Shown in pieces: positions 9,304 through 17,889 of a DNA stretch of 64,000 nucleotides. The translations under genes were made by a program, and so were the position numbers. Position 1 is the stretch's first letter. Each line of letters opens with the position of its first letter. Source of the DNA: Nonomuraea helvata (GTDB lineage Bacteria; Actinomycetota; Actinomycetes; Streptosporangiales; Streptosporangiaceae); NCBI RefSeq assembly GCF_039535785.1, contig NZ_BAAAXV010000001.1, positions 1,550,001-1,614,000 of the forward strand, read 5' to 3'. The notes under the pieces were generated by a model, which did no database searches, was not told the DNA's origin, and saw only the letters and a list, made by a program, of their open reading frames with translations.

Positions 9304-9890
9304 CGACGAGAGGGCAGTCCTCGAATCCAGTGAGCAGCATGCCGAGGATCCTTGCAGCTCAGGTCTGCAGCCAGCAATCGGACCCGGTCACCGTCCTCCG
9401 GAGAGGATCGCTCATGTACCCGTGCTGTACCCCAGCCACGGCGGGAGACACGGAGGATCAGTGGGGCACCAGCGGGAAGGCGTTCGCTGCGCTTGGTTCG
9501 GCGAGCTGAACAAGATCGACGTACGCCTATGCGGGCAGGTGGTCCATGGTGCTTTCTGGGAGCCACCTCGGGAGCCACACGCGCGGATGATCAAGAACTG
9601 AGGTGAACGGATACGAACGCCCGGACACCTCGGGACCAGCTCGGCGAACGCGCCCGCACGGCTGTGTAGATCGTTTGGGGACCTTGTAAATAGAAGGTTC
9701 CGCGCACCCTGATCCGTAGCGAACGAAGCAAGTTGCGGCCGGCGGATACCTCGAGACGCACGAAGCGACAAGTACCGAGTACGGGATCAAGATCCGGCAT
9801 ATAGGTGGAATGGCTGGGACCCATCACGAGACCATCTGTCGTGAGGCGCAGGCCAGGCGACCTACCAGGCGACAAGATCACTTCCACTCC
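9304..9890. other. 587-bp region without a recognisable gene
   Basis: No reading frame here has a credible start, ribosome site or family resemblance on either strand. It borders the tRNA-gene remnant on its right. Confidence 0.4.
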
Positions 9891-9930
9891 TCATCCGTGG
9901 GTCGTGGGTTCAAGTCCCACCCGCCCTACT
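9891..9930 (+). tRNA. 3' remnant of a tRNA gene (T-arm plus acceptor), possible attachment-site scar
   Basis: The stretch holds a complete T-arm with the canonical GGTTCAAGTCC core, flanked by GTG/CAC stem bases, and an acceptor 3' strand reading CCGCCCTA. No matching GGGCGG 5' acceptor strand, D-arm or standard anticodon loop lies upstream, so it is not a full tRNA. Site-specific integrases leave just such 3' tRNA copies at the ends of integrated elements, and transposase relics lie on both sides. The tRNA identity cannot be read. Confidence 0.55.
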
Positions 9931-9932
9931 CT

Positions 9933-10095
9933 TCAATACCGCGTTCGACCTGGGGCCGGTACTGGACTACACCGCGGCGTCGCTGAGCGAGCGTCGGCCC
10001 GGATGAGAAGCCGCAGGCGGCGCAGGACGTCGCGGGGCAGCGGTGCCAGGAGGGCGGCGAGGAAGGCCCGGTCCTCCGGGGCGAACCTCAACGGC
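9933..10095 (-). pseudogene. integrase/transposase N-terminal fragment
   Basis: A minus-strand frame of about 54 codons reads RFAPEDRAFLAALLAPLPRD and then RRLRLLIRAD, wording typical of the N-terminus of actinobacterial integrase-core transposases. It then runs to a stop with no catalytic domain. It abuts the tRNA-gene remnant, consistent with the edge of a degraded element. Confidence 0.4.
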
Positions 10096-10157
10096 CGACG
10101 TCGCGCGGGCCTCGCCGTCGTGGGGCTGCCCGGCGTTTCGGGCGCGGCCGGTCCTGA

Positions 10158-10179
10158 TGCCCCCGGGTGTGGCCGGGGG
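10158..10179 (-). terminator. hairpin downstream of merR (8-bp GC stem, 6-base loop)
   Basis: GCCCCCGG and CCGGGGGC arms flank a 6-base loop, 11 bp past the stop codon of the minus-strand MerR gene. There is no clear U-tract, as is common for actinobacterial terminators. Confidence 0.55.
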
Positions 10180-10189
10180 CCGAAAGCGG

Positions 10190-10597
10190 TCAGTGGCGCT
10201 GGCGGAGTTCTTCGTTGATGCGCAGCGCGTCGGCGAGCTGGTCTTCCAAGATGATGATGCGGCAGGCCGCTTCCAGCTGGGTGCCGGCGTCGACGAGTTC
10301 GCGGGCGCGGGCGGCCAGGCGCAGCTGGTAGCGGGAGAAGCGGCGGTGCCCGCCCTCGCTGCGTAGCGGCTCGATCAGCTTGGCGGCGCCGAGGCTGCGC
10401 AGGAACGCCGGGGTGACGCCGAGAATCTCGGCGGCCCGGCCCATGCTGTAGGCGGGATAGTCCTCGTCATCGAGCCGCTGCCCGAGGCTGCCGGCCGCTT
10501 CGACCGCCTGGACCGGGTGATCGGCTGGCTGAGCGCCGGTGGGGCGGGGCCGCTCCCGCCTGGAGGCGGAAATCATTGCCTGAGGTGTTTGATCCAT
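10190..10597 (-). CDS. MerR-family (HspR-like) transcriptional regulator
   Basis: A 135-residue regulator: a ~45-residue disordered N-terminal extension, then a MerR winged helix (YSMGRAAEILGVTPAFLRSL, then GGHRRFSR) and a C-terminal dimer helix. The wording is closest to the small HspR-like proteins that repress heat-shock genes in actinobacteria. It lacks obvious metal or drug-binding Cys. The start ATG has GGGAAGG 5 bases upstream. It is paralogous to the second MerR gene at 11987 and lies 0.9 kb from the Hsp20 gene, so a role in controlling that cassette is plausible but inferred. Confidence 0.8.
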   Translation of the reverse strand: MDQTPQAMISASRRERPRPTGAQPADHPVQAVEAAGSLGQRLDDEDYPAYSMGRAAEILGVTPAFLRSLGAAKLIEPLRSEGGHRRFSRYQLRLAARARELVDAGTQLEAACRIIILEDQLADALRINEELRQRH

Positions 10598-11486
10598 TCA
10601 ACCTTCCCGAATGCGAACAGGGGCCCCGGCGGCATGATGCGCCGGGGCCCAGAGGTTAACACCATCGACCGGCCCTGCCTGCTTGCTGCAGGGGCGGTTC
10701 ACTTATGCCGCACCAGCCGCCCGATGCGGAGGTGCGGGGATCGCGTAAGCGTGACCGTAGACCACCGTCCTGTTCGTGGAGCTGCGGTACCCGTGCGGCG
10801 ACATGCGGCCGGCGACGGGCGATCCTGATGGCGTTCAACACTCCCTTCCAGTTATCCGTACCTCGGCACCCCGACCGCTGGCGCCGACTTCCTGCAAGCG
10901 GCAGCGCGTCCACCGCCCCGGCCCTCTTGCTCAACCACACTGGCCGCGGCAGTCCGACCTTCTGCCCATTACCTCGTTCTGTACTGCTGTGTTCTGTACT
11001 GCTGTCCACGTCCGTCCGGGCAGCCCCATCGTGGTGCTCGTGCTGCGCTGCCCTCGTGGATCCGTCCCTTGCGATGTCAGGAACTCTAGCCGCCCGCAGC
11101 GCGAATGTCTACCGTGGCGACTACAGATTTCCTTTCGCTTTTGAGGTAAGAACCCGCCGCCATGCCACGTGGTCGATGCGAAAGCGGGCAGAGCCGGGGG
11201 TGAGGCGATGGCGATGGCCGAGCACGACCAGAACCACGACGGGGCGCGGCTCCTGGGCTGCCCCGATCTTCGTCGGCTTGATCGCGCCGGATTGATGATC
11301 CTTGATCTCCATGACCGACGGTTCTCCGATGGCCGGGGCCTTGATGCTCGGGTCAGACCCTTCTTCTCGCCCGGTCCATCCGAGGCGCCTCAACGTCGTT
11401 CAGCAACTTGCATCCATTCATAGATGGAGCTAACATGCGAACCAAGTTGGAGGTTCTTCTCGGAGAGCTCGCGAAGGGAGCTGGAC
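10598..11486. other. 889-bp region without a recognisable gene
   Basis: The region holds the promoter of the minus-strand merR gene, the hairpin at 10621-10650 and the leader of hsp20. Several open frames exist on both strands but none shows a family motif or a good start. A short inverted repeat (TCCAT, 6 bases, ATGGA) at 11413-11428 could be an operator for hsp20. Confidence 0.4.
10621..10650. terminator. 11-bp perfect GC hairpin upstream of merR
   Basis: GGGCCCCGGCG and its exact complement flank an 8-base loop (GCATGATG). It sits 24 bp upstream of the merR ATG. It could end transcription entering from the plus-strand side or fold in the merR leader RNA; no U-tract is present. Confidence 0.45.
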
Positions 11487-11921
11487 ATGCTGCTCACATC
11501 CCTCGACCCGTTCATCCAGGAGTTCGAGCGCCAGTTCGACCAGCTGGCCCGCCGGACCTTCGGCACCGGCACGGGCGCCCTCATGCCGATGGACGGTCTG
11601 CGCCGCGACGACGACGTGCTACTGACGTTCGACCTGCCCGGCATCGACCCCGAGTCCATCGAGGTCACCGTCGACCGCGGAGTGCTGAGCGTCAGCGCTC
11701 GCCGCGAGGAGGAGATCCCCGAGGGCGAGCGGGTCTTCGTCCGCGAACGCCCCATGGGCACCTTCACCCGCCGCGTCTACCTGTCGGAGTACCTCGACAG
11801 CGACAAGATCGACGCTGGGTACGCCAACGGCGTGCTGAAGGTCCGCATCCCCGTGCTCGAGCGGGCCAAGCCCCGCAAGGTCGAGATCCAGCAGGGCGAC
11901 GTCAAGGCCATCCGGGCCTGA
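11487..11921 (+). CDS. Hsp20/alpha-crystallin small heat-shock protein (first copy)
   Basis: A 144-residue holdase chaperone. The N-terminal arm (MLLTSLDPFIQEFERQFDQL) leads into an alpha-crystallin domain (about 35-130) with typical strands (LLTFDLPGIDPESIEVTV, VLSVSARREEE) and the ANGVLKVRIPV motif where GxL is expected. GGGAG lies 7 bases before the chosen ATG; an upstream in-frame start has no ribosome site. A strong hairpin at 11933-11970 separates it from a merR gene and a stress membrane-protein gene, forming a small cassette. A second Hsp20 of different sequence is encoded at 50765. Confidence 0.9.
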   Translation: MLLTSLDPFIQEFERQFDQLARRTFGTGTGALMPMDGLRRDDDVLLTFDLPGIDPESIEVTVDRGVLSVSARREEEIPEGERVFVRERPMGTFTRRVYLSEYLDSDKIDAGYANGVLKVRIPVLERAKPRKVEIQQGDVKAIRA

Positions 11922-11932
11922 TACGCACGTCC

Positions 11933-11970
11933 ATGGCAAGGGCGGGTGCCGACGGGCCCGCCCTTGCCAT
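11933..11970 (+). terminator. 14-bp perfect hairpin between hsp20 and merR
   Basis: ATGGCAAGGGCGGG and its exact complement flank a 10-base loop. It begins 12 bp after the hsp20 stop and ends just before the merR ribosome site. It should terminate most hsp20 transcripts, letting the downstream regulator be made at a lower level, or protect the hsp20 mRNA 3' end. Confidence 0.7.
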
Positions 11971-11986
11971 TCGAGAGGAGGTCCGG

Positions 11987-12277
11987 ATGGCCGGCATGCC
12001 GTTCGACGACGAGCACGCCCCGCTGTACTCCCTGGGCCAGGTCGCGGAGATGCTGCATGTGCAGCAGGCCTTCCTGCGCCGGCTCGACCAGCACGACGTG
12101 GTCAGCCCGCACCGCTCCCCCGGCGGGCAGCGCCGCTACTCCCGCCACGACATCGGGCTGCTGCAGCACGTCACCACGATGACCGGCCAGGGAATGACGC
12201 TCAACGCCATCCGCCGCATCCTCGAACTGGAGCAGGAAGTCCGCGAACTGCGTGCCGCCCTGAAGCGACTTACCTAG
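11987..12277 (+). CDS. MerR-family (HspR-like) regulator, second copy
   Basis: A 96-residue protein that is almost only a MerR winged helix (YSLGQVAEMLHVQQAFLRRL, GGQRRYSR) plus a short coiled-coil tail (ILELEQEVRELRAALKRL). GAGGAGG lies about 8 bases upstream of the ATG. It matches the HspR pattern of a compact repressor encoded beside the chaperone it controls. It resembles the 10190 regulator through the winged helix but lacks its N-terminal extension. Position between hsp20 and a stress membrane protein suggests autoregulation of this cassette. Confidence 0.82.
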   Translation: MAGMPFDDEHAPLYSLGQVAEMLHVQQAFLRRLDQHDVVSPHRSPGGQRRYSRHDIGLLQHVTTMTGQGMTLNAIRRILELEQEVRELRAALKRLT

Positions 12278-12293
12278 GAAGGAGGCACCTGCC

Positions 12294-12776
12294 ATGATCG
12301 AGACCGCTCCGGCGATCGCATCTCCGGTCGCAGGCGGAGACCGGCCGGTGGTCGGCTCCTACGACACCTGCGAACAGGCCCGTGAGGCGGTCGCCTTCCT
12401 GGCCGACAACGGTATTCCGGCGCACCGGGTGGGCATCGTCGGTAAGAACCTGCGCCTGATGGAGAACGTTCTGGGCCGGATGACCACTCCCCGTGCGGCG
12501 GGCATGGGCGCTGCGCTCGGCGCCTTGTTTGGCCTGCCTTCCAGCCTGATGGTCCTACTGGTCGCGGGCCCGTGGGCGGCGCTGCTGGCGGGGATGGCCT
12601 TCGGCGCGCTGCTCGGCGCCGCCTTCGGCGTAACCGCGTGCTGGGCCGCGCGCGGCCGAGGCGACCTGTTGATCGACCAGTCGCTGGTAGCCGCCCGCTA
12701 CGCTGTCGTGGCCGACGTGGCCATCGCCGACGACGCGCGCAACCTCTTGATCAAGCACGGCTGGCGCACCGGCTGA
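12294..12776 (+). CDS. general-stress-type membrane protein (YflT/GS17M-like), first copy
   Basis: A 160-residue protein with an N-terminal alpha/beta segment (VVGSYDTCEQAREAVAFLAD, IPAHRVGIVGKNL), a central pair of hydrophobic Gly/Ala-rich segments (about 65-120), and a C-terminal segment (SLVAARYAVVADV). This layout is that of the heat-induced general stress protein 17M group. It follows merR by 16 bp with its own AAGGAGG site. A homologue at 50272 also stands beside an hsp20 gene, so the pairing is not accidental. Biochemical function is unknown. Confidence 0.72.
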   Translation: MIETAPAIASPVAGGDRPVVGSYDTCEQAREAVAFLADNGIPAHRVGIVGKNLRLMENVLGRMTTPRAAGMGAALGALFGLPSSLMVLLVAGPWAALLAGMAFGALLGAAFGVTACWAARGRGDLLIDQSLVAARYAVVADVAIADDARNLLIKHGWRTG

Positions 12777-12789
12777 GCCGGCAGGCGCC
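12763..12789 (+). terminator. hairpin over the stop codon of the stress-protein gene
   Basis: Two stacked 5-bp GC stems (GGCGC/GCGCC and CCGGC/GCCGG) with a small bulge; the loop is the TGA stop codon itself. Likely end of the hsp20-merR-stress cassette. Confidence 0.5.
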
Positions 12790-12800
12790 TCCCTTGACGA

Positions 12801-13478
12801 TCAGATCCGATCAAGGAGTTCTCGGGGCAGGCCAACGATCCAGCGTTCGGCGAACACATTGGCCTGCGGAGCCCGAGGTGGCGTCTTGAGGATGCGGATG
12901 CCTGCGGTCGTGAAGACGTCGTCGAACATCGCGGTGAACTGGCATTCCGATCGCGGATCGCATGCCAAGATCCCCTCAGCTTGAGCATGCAGGAACTCGC
13001 CCCAGGTCGGTCCCGCGCGTCGCGGCGCTGGGTCGATGCCAGCCTTCTTCAGGATGAGCCACACGGTGGAGGCCCCGACCCGGTAGCCCAGAGCGGCGAG
13101 TTCCCCGGCGATCCGCCGGTACCCCGACAGCGGATTCTCCCGGGCCCGACGAAGGACCAAGGTCCGGATGGAGGTGCGTGTGGGAGGCCGCCCCTGGCTG
13201 CGGCGCTTGAAGGTCCAGCGCCGCCGTACCAGATCGGCGTGCCAGCGCAGCAGCGTGCCCGGCGTCACGAACAACCGCCGGCGACAGCAGGCGCGCCAGC
13301 GCGCTGATCAACGCCCAATCGGCCCACGACGGCCGAGGCCTTGTCACCTGCCGACGCAACACCGCGAGCTGATTCGCAAGACCAGAATCTCTGCCTCCTT
13401 CGACCTCTGCGAACGAGCCAGCAGCACCAGCCAACCCGCGAGCCGAACGAAGATCAGATAAACCAGCCGTAGCGCCAT
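12801..13478 (-). pseudogene. integrase-core transposase, frameshifted and internally deleted
   Basis: Pieces in different frames read MALRLVYLIFVRLAGWL, then QLAVLRRQVTRPRPSWADWA, then TLLRWHADLVRRRWTFKRRS and the integrase core (RAPQANVFAERWIVG). The first catalytic part is deleted, since ILACDPRSECQFTAMFDD joins two segments that are normally about 40 residues apart. The C-terminus also stops early. A dead insertion element between the hsp20 cassette and the alcohol dehydrogenase gene. Confidence 0.8.
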
Positions 13479-13610
13479 GGACGCGATCATGCCTGCCAAC
13501 GCTGAAACGCCAAACCCCCAGGTCAGCCTCAACAGCCGAGTTTCGGGCAGCCGACAATTCCGATACCCAGGGTGGGGCAGCGAACTCGTCGTCATGTGAA
13601 AGGCCCGTCA

Positions 13611-14846
13611 CTATCTCTGCTCCGGAGTCAGGACGTGTCGGGTCCGGTCCCCGAGCCAGGCCGCTTCGAGGATCGCGGTCAGGCTGGCGGTGTCGGTCGG
13701 GCCTGGATGGTTCTGGATCAAGCGGGTGACGCCACTGGCCATCTCCGCGAAGCGCGGGAGGTCGGCGCGTGCCACGCCGATGTCCGCCAAGCTGGCAGGG
13801 ATGCCGATGTCGGCAAGGAGCCCGTCGAGCCAGGTGAGGAACGTATCTGCGGCCTCGGCATCCGAGGCGTCGGTCACGTCGAGCCCGCACACCCCGGCAA
13901 GGATGGTCAACCGGTCGCCGATGGCATCCCTGGCCGCGTCCAGCGCGTAGGGCAGCAGCAGCCCGACGCCCAGGCCGTGCGGTGTGTGGGTGGCTGCGCC
14001 GATGGGGTATTGGAGGGCGTGCGGAGCCGCGTTGCCTGCGTGGGAAAATGCGAGCCCGGCTAGCATGGACCCATACGACATGTCCGCGCGCGCGTCCTTG
14101 TCGCCTCCGTCCCTGACGACATGGGGCAAGCTGCGGGCGATCCGCTCCGCGGCCAGGAGCGCGTAGTGATCGGTGATCGGGTTGCGGCCGAGGAAGACCT
14201 GCTCCACCGGGTCGCGCGGTCCGTGGGCCCGGGGTCGCGCGGTGTAGCTCTCCACCGCGTGACAGAACGCGTCGATGCCGGAATGGGCGGTGACGGTCGC
14301 AGGGCAGGTGTAGGTGAGCTCGGGGTCGACGATGGCGAAGTCGGGCACGATGTGGACGCTGGAGACCCCCACCTTCAGCTCGCGGTCCGGGTCGGTCAAC
14401 ACCGAGACGGGCGTGAGCTCGGAGCCGGTGCCTGACGTCGTCGGGACCGCGACGAGAGGAATCGTCGGCCCCGGCACCTTCGACTCGCCGTAGAAGTCGC
14501 GCGGCGTCCCACCGTGGCACCGGATGACGCCGACGATTTTGGCGAGGTCGATCACAGTGCCACCCCCGATGGCGAGGATTACGTCGGCTTCCACCTCTGC
14601 GGCGACCGAGACGGCCAGGGCGACATCGGCGAGTGGCACGTCCGGAGTCGCGTCGGCGAACACCCCGACGACTTCGACCTTCTCCCGCACGGCGGCCACG
14701 ATCTCGGCCACGCCCGGCTGTTCCAGAAGAACCCGGTCGGTCACGATGAGGACTCGCGAGCCACACTCGGCCACCACTCGTGGGATGTTCTGCGCGACCC
14801 CTTCGCCCACTATCAGCTGGCGTGGTCCGCGGACGGTCTCAAGCAT
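13611..14846 (-). CDS. iron-containing (group III) alcohol dehydrogenase
   Basis: A 411-residue NAD(P)-dependent, metal-dependent dehydrogenase. The N-terminal nucleotide-binding half has IGGGTVIDLAKIVG and VPTTSGTGSE. The metal ligands of the family are visible: Asp and His in GIDAFCHAVE, His in AFSHAGNAAPHAL and His in THTPHGLGVG. The substrate cannot be read; the family includes diol, lactaldehyde and maleylacetate reductases. It is transcribed in the same direction as the aldehyde dehydrogenase 229 bp upstream and the ABC importer beyond, which suggests a transport-then-two-step-oxidation pathway for a small polyol or diol. That pathway is inferred from neighbours only. Confidence 0.87.
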   Translation of the reverse strand: MLETVRGPRQLIVGEGVAQNIPRVVAECGSRVLIVTDRVLLEQPGVAEIVAAVREKVEVVGVFADATPDVPLADVALAVSVAAEVEADVILAIGGGTVIDLAKIVGVIRCHGGTPRDFYGESKVPGPTIPLVAVPTTSGTGSELTPVSVLTDPDRELKVGVSSVHIVPDFAIVDPELTYTCPATVTAHSGIDAFCHAVESYTARPRAHGPRDPVEQVFLGRNPITDHYALLAAERIARSLPHVVRDGGDKDARADMSYGSMLAGLAFSHAGNAAPHALQYPIGAATHTPHGLGVGLLLPYALDAARDAIGDRLTILAGVCGLDVTDASDAEAADTFLTWLDGLLADIGIPASLADIGVARADLPRFAEMASGVTRLIQNHPGPTDTASLTAILEAAWLGDRTRHVLTPEQR

Positions 14847-15075
14847 GTCAGTGCCTCTCTGGAACGTCGGCGGTGATTTGCTGGGCGGATGTCCAGGTCA
14901 CCTGCTAGACCGGGACGGCGTCGGCAAGGTTGGCTGCCCGGTGGCGCAGGCGCGCGCGCTGCCAGCGGATTCGTGCCGGCCATGGCCCGGGTCGCGCCCC
15001 ACGGGTGGAGGCCGGTCAGGTCATGTGTGCACAGGGCGCGATGATCCTCGGCGGGCACCCGGAGCAGCAGGCCGG

Positions 15076-16536
15076 TCACGGTAGGTCGATCGCCGCGTAG
15101 GTGACGTCGAGATACTCAAGGATGCCCTCGTGCGACCCCTCCTTGCCGATCCCGGACTGCTTCACGCCTCCGAACGGAGCTGACGGGTCCGAGATCAGAC
15201 CACGGTTGATGCCGATCATCCCCGTCTCCAGCCCCTCGGTGAACCGGAGCGCCCGCTGGAGGTCACGGGTGAAGACGTATCCGACCAGGCCGTGCTCGGT
15301 GTCGTTGGCCTTCGCCATTACCTCGTCGTCGGACGTGAACGAGATGATCGGCGCCACCGGGCCGAAGATTTCCGCCTTCAGCAGCCGCGCGTCCTCGGGC
15401 ACGTCGACGAGGACCGTAGGCGGGTAGAAGTAACCCGGCCCATCCGGACGCTCGCCGCCCACCAAGACACGGGCGCCGCGATTGACCGCGTCGGCGACGA
15501 GCTCGTCGAGCTTGGTTACCGAGGCCTCGTCGATCAACGCCCCGACGTCCACGCCGTCGTCGAGACCATGGCCCACCGAGAGCGCGCCCATCCGCTTGGC
15601 GAAGCGCGCCGTGAACTCCTCGCGCACCGGCTCCTCGACGTAGATGCGGTTGGCCGCGATGCAGGACTCCCCGAGGTTGCGCATCTTGGCCACCATGGCA
15701 CCGTCAAGCGCGACGTCCAGGTCCGCGTCGGCACACACGATCAAGGCCGCGTTGCCGCCCAGTTCCATGGAGGTGCGCAGCACGTTGTCCGCCGCCTGCC
15801 GTAGCAGCACGCGCCCGACCTCGGTCGACCCGGTGAACGAAAGCTTGCGGGTCCGGCGGTCGGCCAGCAGTGCTGAGACCACCTCGCCGGCACGCTCGGT
15901 TGTCACGACGTTGACGACCCCCGGGGGAACGCCGACCTCCTCCATGATGCGGGCCAGGAACAGCATGGTGAGTGGCGTCTGGGCTGCCGGCTTGGTGATC
16001 GTCGTGCAGCCCGCCGCCAGCGCAGGAGCGATCTTGCGGGCACCCATGGCCAACGGAAAGTTCCAGGGCGTCACGAAGACGCACGGTCCGACCGGCTTCG
16101 GCACCGTGAGGATGCGATATCCACCAGCGGGAGCGGTGTTGTAGCGCCCCTCGACGCGCACCGCCTCCTCGGCGAACCAACGGAAGAACTCGGCGCCGTA
16201 GGCCACCTCTCCCCGGGCCTCGGCGAGCGGCTTGCCCATCTCGAGCGTTATCAGCCGGGCGACCTCCTCGGATCGCTCGGTCAGTGCGCGGTACGTCTCG
16301 GTCAACAACTCTGACCGTTTTCGCGGCGGGGTCGCCGCCCACTCCGCCATCGCCTGGCTCGCCACGTCCAGAGCGGCGAGCCCGTCAACGACGTCGGCGT
16401 CGGCCACCTCGGCGATGATCTTGCCGGTGGCCGGGTCCTCGACGGCAAAGGTGGCTCCGCTGGCGGCGTCGCGCCAGGCGTCGCCAATCCGGAGCCGCCG
16501 GTGCTCGGGGGCCAGGACGTTCATCGGGTCACTCAT
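15076..16536 (-). CDS. NAD(P)-dependent aldehyde dehydrogenase (succinate-semialdehyde dehydrogenase-like)
   Basis: A 486-residue aldehyde dehydrogenase converting an aldehyde to a carboxylate. Key parts are the FVTPWNFPLAMGARKIAPAL segment, the general-base Glu in MELGGNAAL, the nucleophile Cys in LGESCIAANR, and the C-terminal PFGGVKQSGIGKEG motif of the GabD/SSADH subgroup. The start ATG has GGAGG 7 bases upstream; a longer in-frame start lacks a site. It probably acts on the product of the iron alcohol dehydrogenase encoded just downstream. Whether the real substrate is succinic semialdehyde cannot be decided from sequence alone. Confidence 0.9.
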   Translation of the reverse strand: MSDPMNVLAPEHRRLRIGDAWRDAASGATFAVEDPATGKIIAEVADADVVDGLAALDVASQAMAEWAATPPRKRSELLTETYRALTERSEEVARLITLEMGKPLAEARGEVAYGAEFFRWFAEEAVRVEGRYNTAPAGGYRILTVPKPVGPCVFVTPWNFPLAMGARKIAPALAAGCTTITKPAAQTPLTMLFLARIMEEVGVPPGVVNVVTTERAGEVVSALLADRRTRKLSFTGSTEVGRVLLRQAADNVLRTSMELGGNAALIVCADADLDVALDGAMVAKMRNLGESCIAANRIYVEEPVREEFTARFAKRMGALSVGHGLDDGVDVGALIDEASVTKLDELVADAVNRGARVLVGGERPDGPGYFYPPTVLVDVPEDARLLKAEIFGPVAPIISFTSDDEVMAKANDTEHGLVGYVFTRDLQRALRFTEGLETGMIGINRGLISDPSAPFGGVKQSGIGKEGSHEGILEYLDVTYAAIDLP

Positions 16537-16812
16537 TGCGTCGCCTCCTGTGATGTTCTTGGTGATGTCCAGCGTGACCTCAGCGATCGCGCCACGCGCG
16601 TTGACGAACGGGTCGCACGACCTCGTCGGGGCCGAGGTTGACGAGCGGGCCGAACGTGGCCTTGGCCCTGGCTGCAGGGCGACGCCCCGCGCCACCGATC
16701 GCCTTCTCGGGCCATGGCTGCTTCAGCGTCGTCAGGCCGTCCTCACCGGTGACGGTCCGCCGAGGCTCGATTGCCACGTGCCGGCGCATGTTGACGTCGC
16801 CGCCCCGCGCGG
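16537..16812. other. 276-bp gap between ABC ATPase and aldehyde dehydrogenase genes
   Basis: Minus-strand frames here look partly coding (FGPLVNLGPDEVV and VNARGAIAEVTLDITKNITG in two frames), which may be the frameshifted remains of a small gene. No start or family could be assigned. The gap probably contains a promoter or processing point for the two dehydrogenase genes. Confidence 0.3.
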
Positions 16813-17889
16813 TTACCTCCCGGCCTCGGACAGCGCCAGCCCGGTGCCCGCATCGAACAGGTGCGCACGGTCCAGGTCGACCGTGACAAGCAGCCGCTCG
16901 CCCGGCGTACCGGTGACGGTGGTTCGTGCCTTGACCTTGAGGATCTCCGTTCCCACTCGGACGTCGACCACCGTTCGGTCACCGAGCGGCTCAAGCCCGT
17001 AGAGCTCACCCGACAACGACGCGTCCCCACGCTGCTCGACGGACAGGTCCTCCGCGCGCACGCCCAGCAGCAGCGGACGACCGTCCTCAGCCGTGGTCCA
17101 GCGGGGCCGCGGCAGCGTCCAGCCTTCCGCCCCGACCAGACGATCTCCCTCGGCGTGGCAGGCGAGCAGGCTGATCGGCGGGCTCCCGACGAATCCCGCG
17201 ACCCACTGGTTGGCTGGACGCTCGTACACCTCGGTCGGCGTTCCGACCTGTTGCACCTTCCCCTCCTTCAGGACCGCGACCTGGTCGGCCATGGACAGGG
17301 CCTCGACCTGGTCGTTGGTCACGTAGACGAAGGTTGCTCCGAGGCTCCGGTGGATGCGGGTGAGCTCGGTGCGCATCTCGACGCGGAGCTTGAGGTCGAG
17401 GTTCGTCAGCGGCTCGTCCATGAGAAACGCGCGCGGGCGACGGACCAGCGCCCGGGCCAGGGCGACACGCTGCATCTCACCGCCCGACAACTGCGCCGGA
17501 CGACGCTGCAGCAGACGTTCGATGTGCAGCAGGCTCGACATCTGCTCGACGGCAGCGGCGATCTCGCTCGAAGAACAGCGGCGTGCCCGCAGCGGCGAAG
17601 CGATGTTCTCGTACGCCGTGTGCCGCGGGTAGAGGGCGTAGTTCTGGAAGACCATGGCCAGGTCGCGTGCGGCCGGGGCGTCACCGGTCGCGTCCCTCCC
17701 GTCCAGATGCACCGACCCGGCGTCAAGCTTCTCAAGGCCGGCGATCGCTCGCAGGGTCGTCGTCTTGCCTGCCCCGGAGGGCCCGAGCACGACGAAGAAC
17801 GATCCGTCCGGCACGTCCAGCGTCACCCCGTCCAGGGCCTGGACTTTACCGAAGGACTTGCACAGCCCGTGCACTGCCACGGTTCCCAT
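16813..17889 (-). CDS. ABC importer ATPase B, Asn in place of the H-loop His
   Basis: A 358-residue MalK-type ATPase: Walker A GPSGAGKTT, Q-loop VFQNYALYP, signature LSGGEMQRVALARAL, Walker B AFLMDEPLTNLD, and a C-terminal TOBE-like regulatory region. The switch histidine is missing: the loop reads YVTNDQVEA (codon AAC) where the neighbour has YVTHDQVEA. The gene overlaps the first ATPase gene by ATGA and is the last of five coupled genes. Two different ATPases in one operon recall the rhizobial glycerol importer GlpSTPQV, so a heterodimer with one weakened catalytic site is likely. Confidence 0.9.
   Translation of the reverse strand: MGTVAVHGLCKSFGKVQALDGVTLDVPDGSFFVVLGPSGAGKTTTLRAIAGLEKLDAGSVHLDGRDATGDAPAARDLAMVFQNYALYPRHTAYENIASPLRARRCSSSEIAAAVEQMSSLLHIERLLQRRPAQLSGGEMQRVALARALVRRPRAFLMDEPLTNLDLKLRVEMRTELTRIHRSLGATFVYVTNDQVEALSMADQVAVLKEGKVQQVGTPTEVYERPANQWVAGFVGSPPISLLACHAEGDRLVGAEGWTLPRPRWTTAEDGRPLLLGVRAEDLSVEQRGDASLSGELYGLEPLGDRTVVDVRVGTEILKVKARTTVTGTPGERLLVTVDLDRAHLFDAGTGLALSEAGR

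Noticed and set aside
9780..9930. Complete tRNA gene
   Set aside because: Only the T-arm and acceptor 3' strand are present; there is no pairing 5' acceptor strand, D-arm or standard anticodon loop in the preceding 100 bp.
10621..10650. Attachment or recombination site
   Set aside because: The 11-bp hairpin is purely GC and lies at a gene border, so a transcription or leader-RNA role is more likely.
14813..15079. 88-residue minus-strand frame between the two dehydrogenase genes
   Set aside because: No ribosome site, no family resemblance, and it overlaps the start of the alcohol dehydrogenase gene; likely chance in high-GC DNA.
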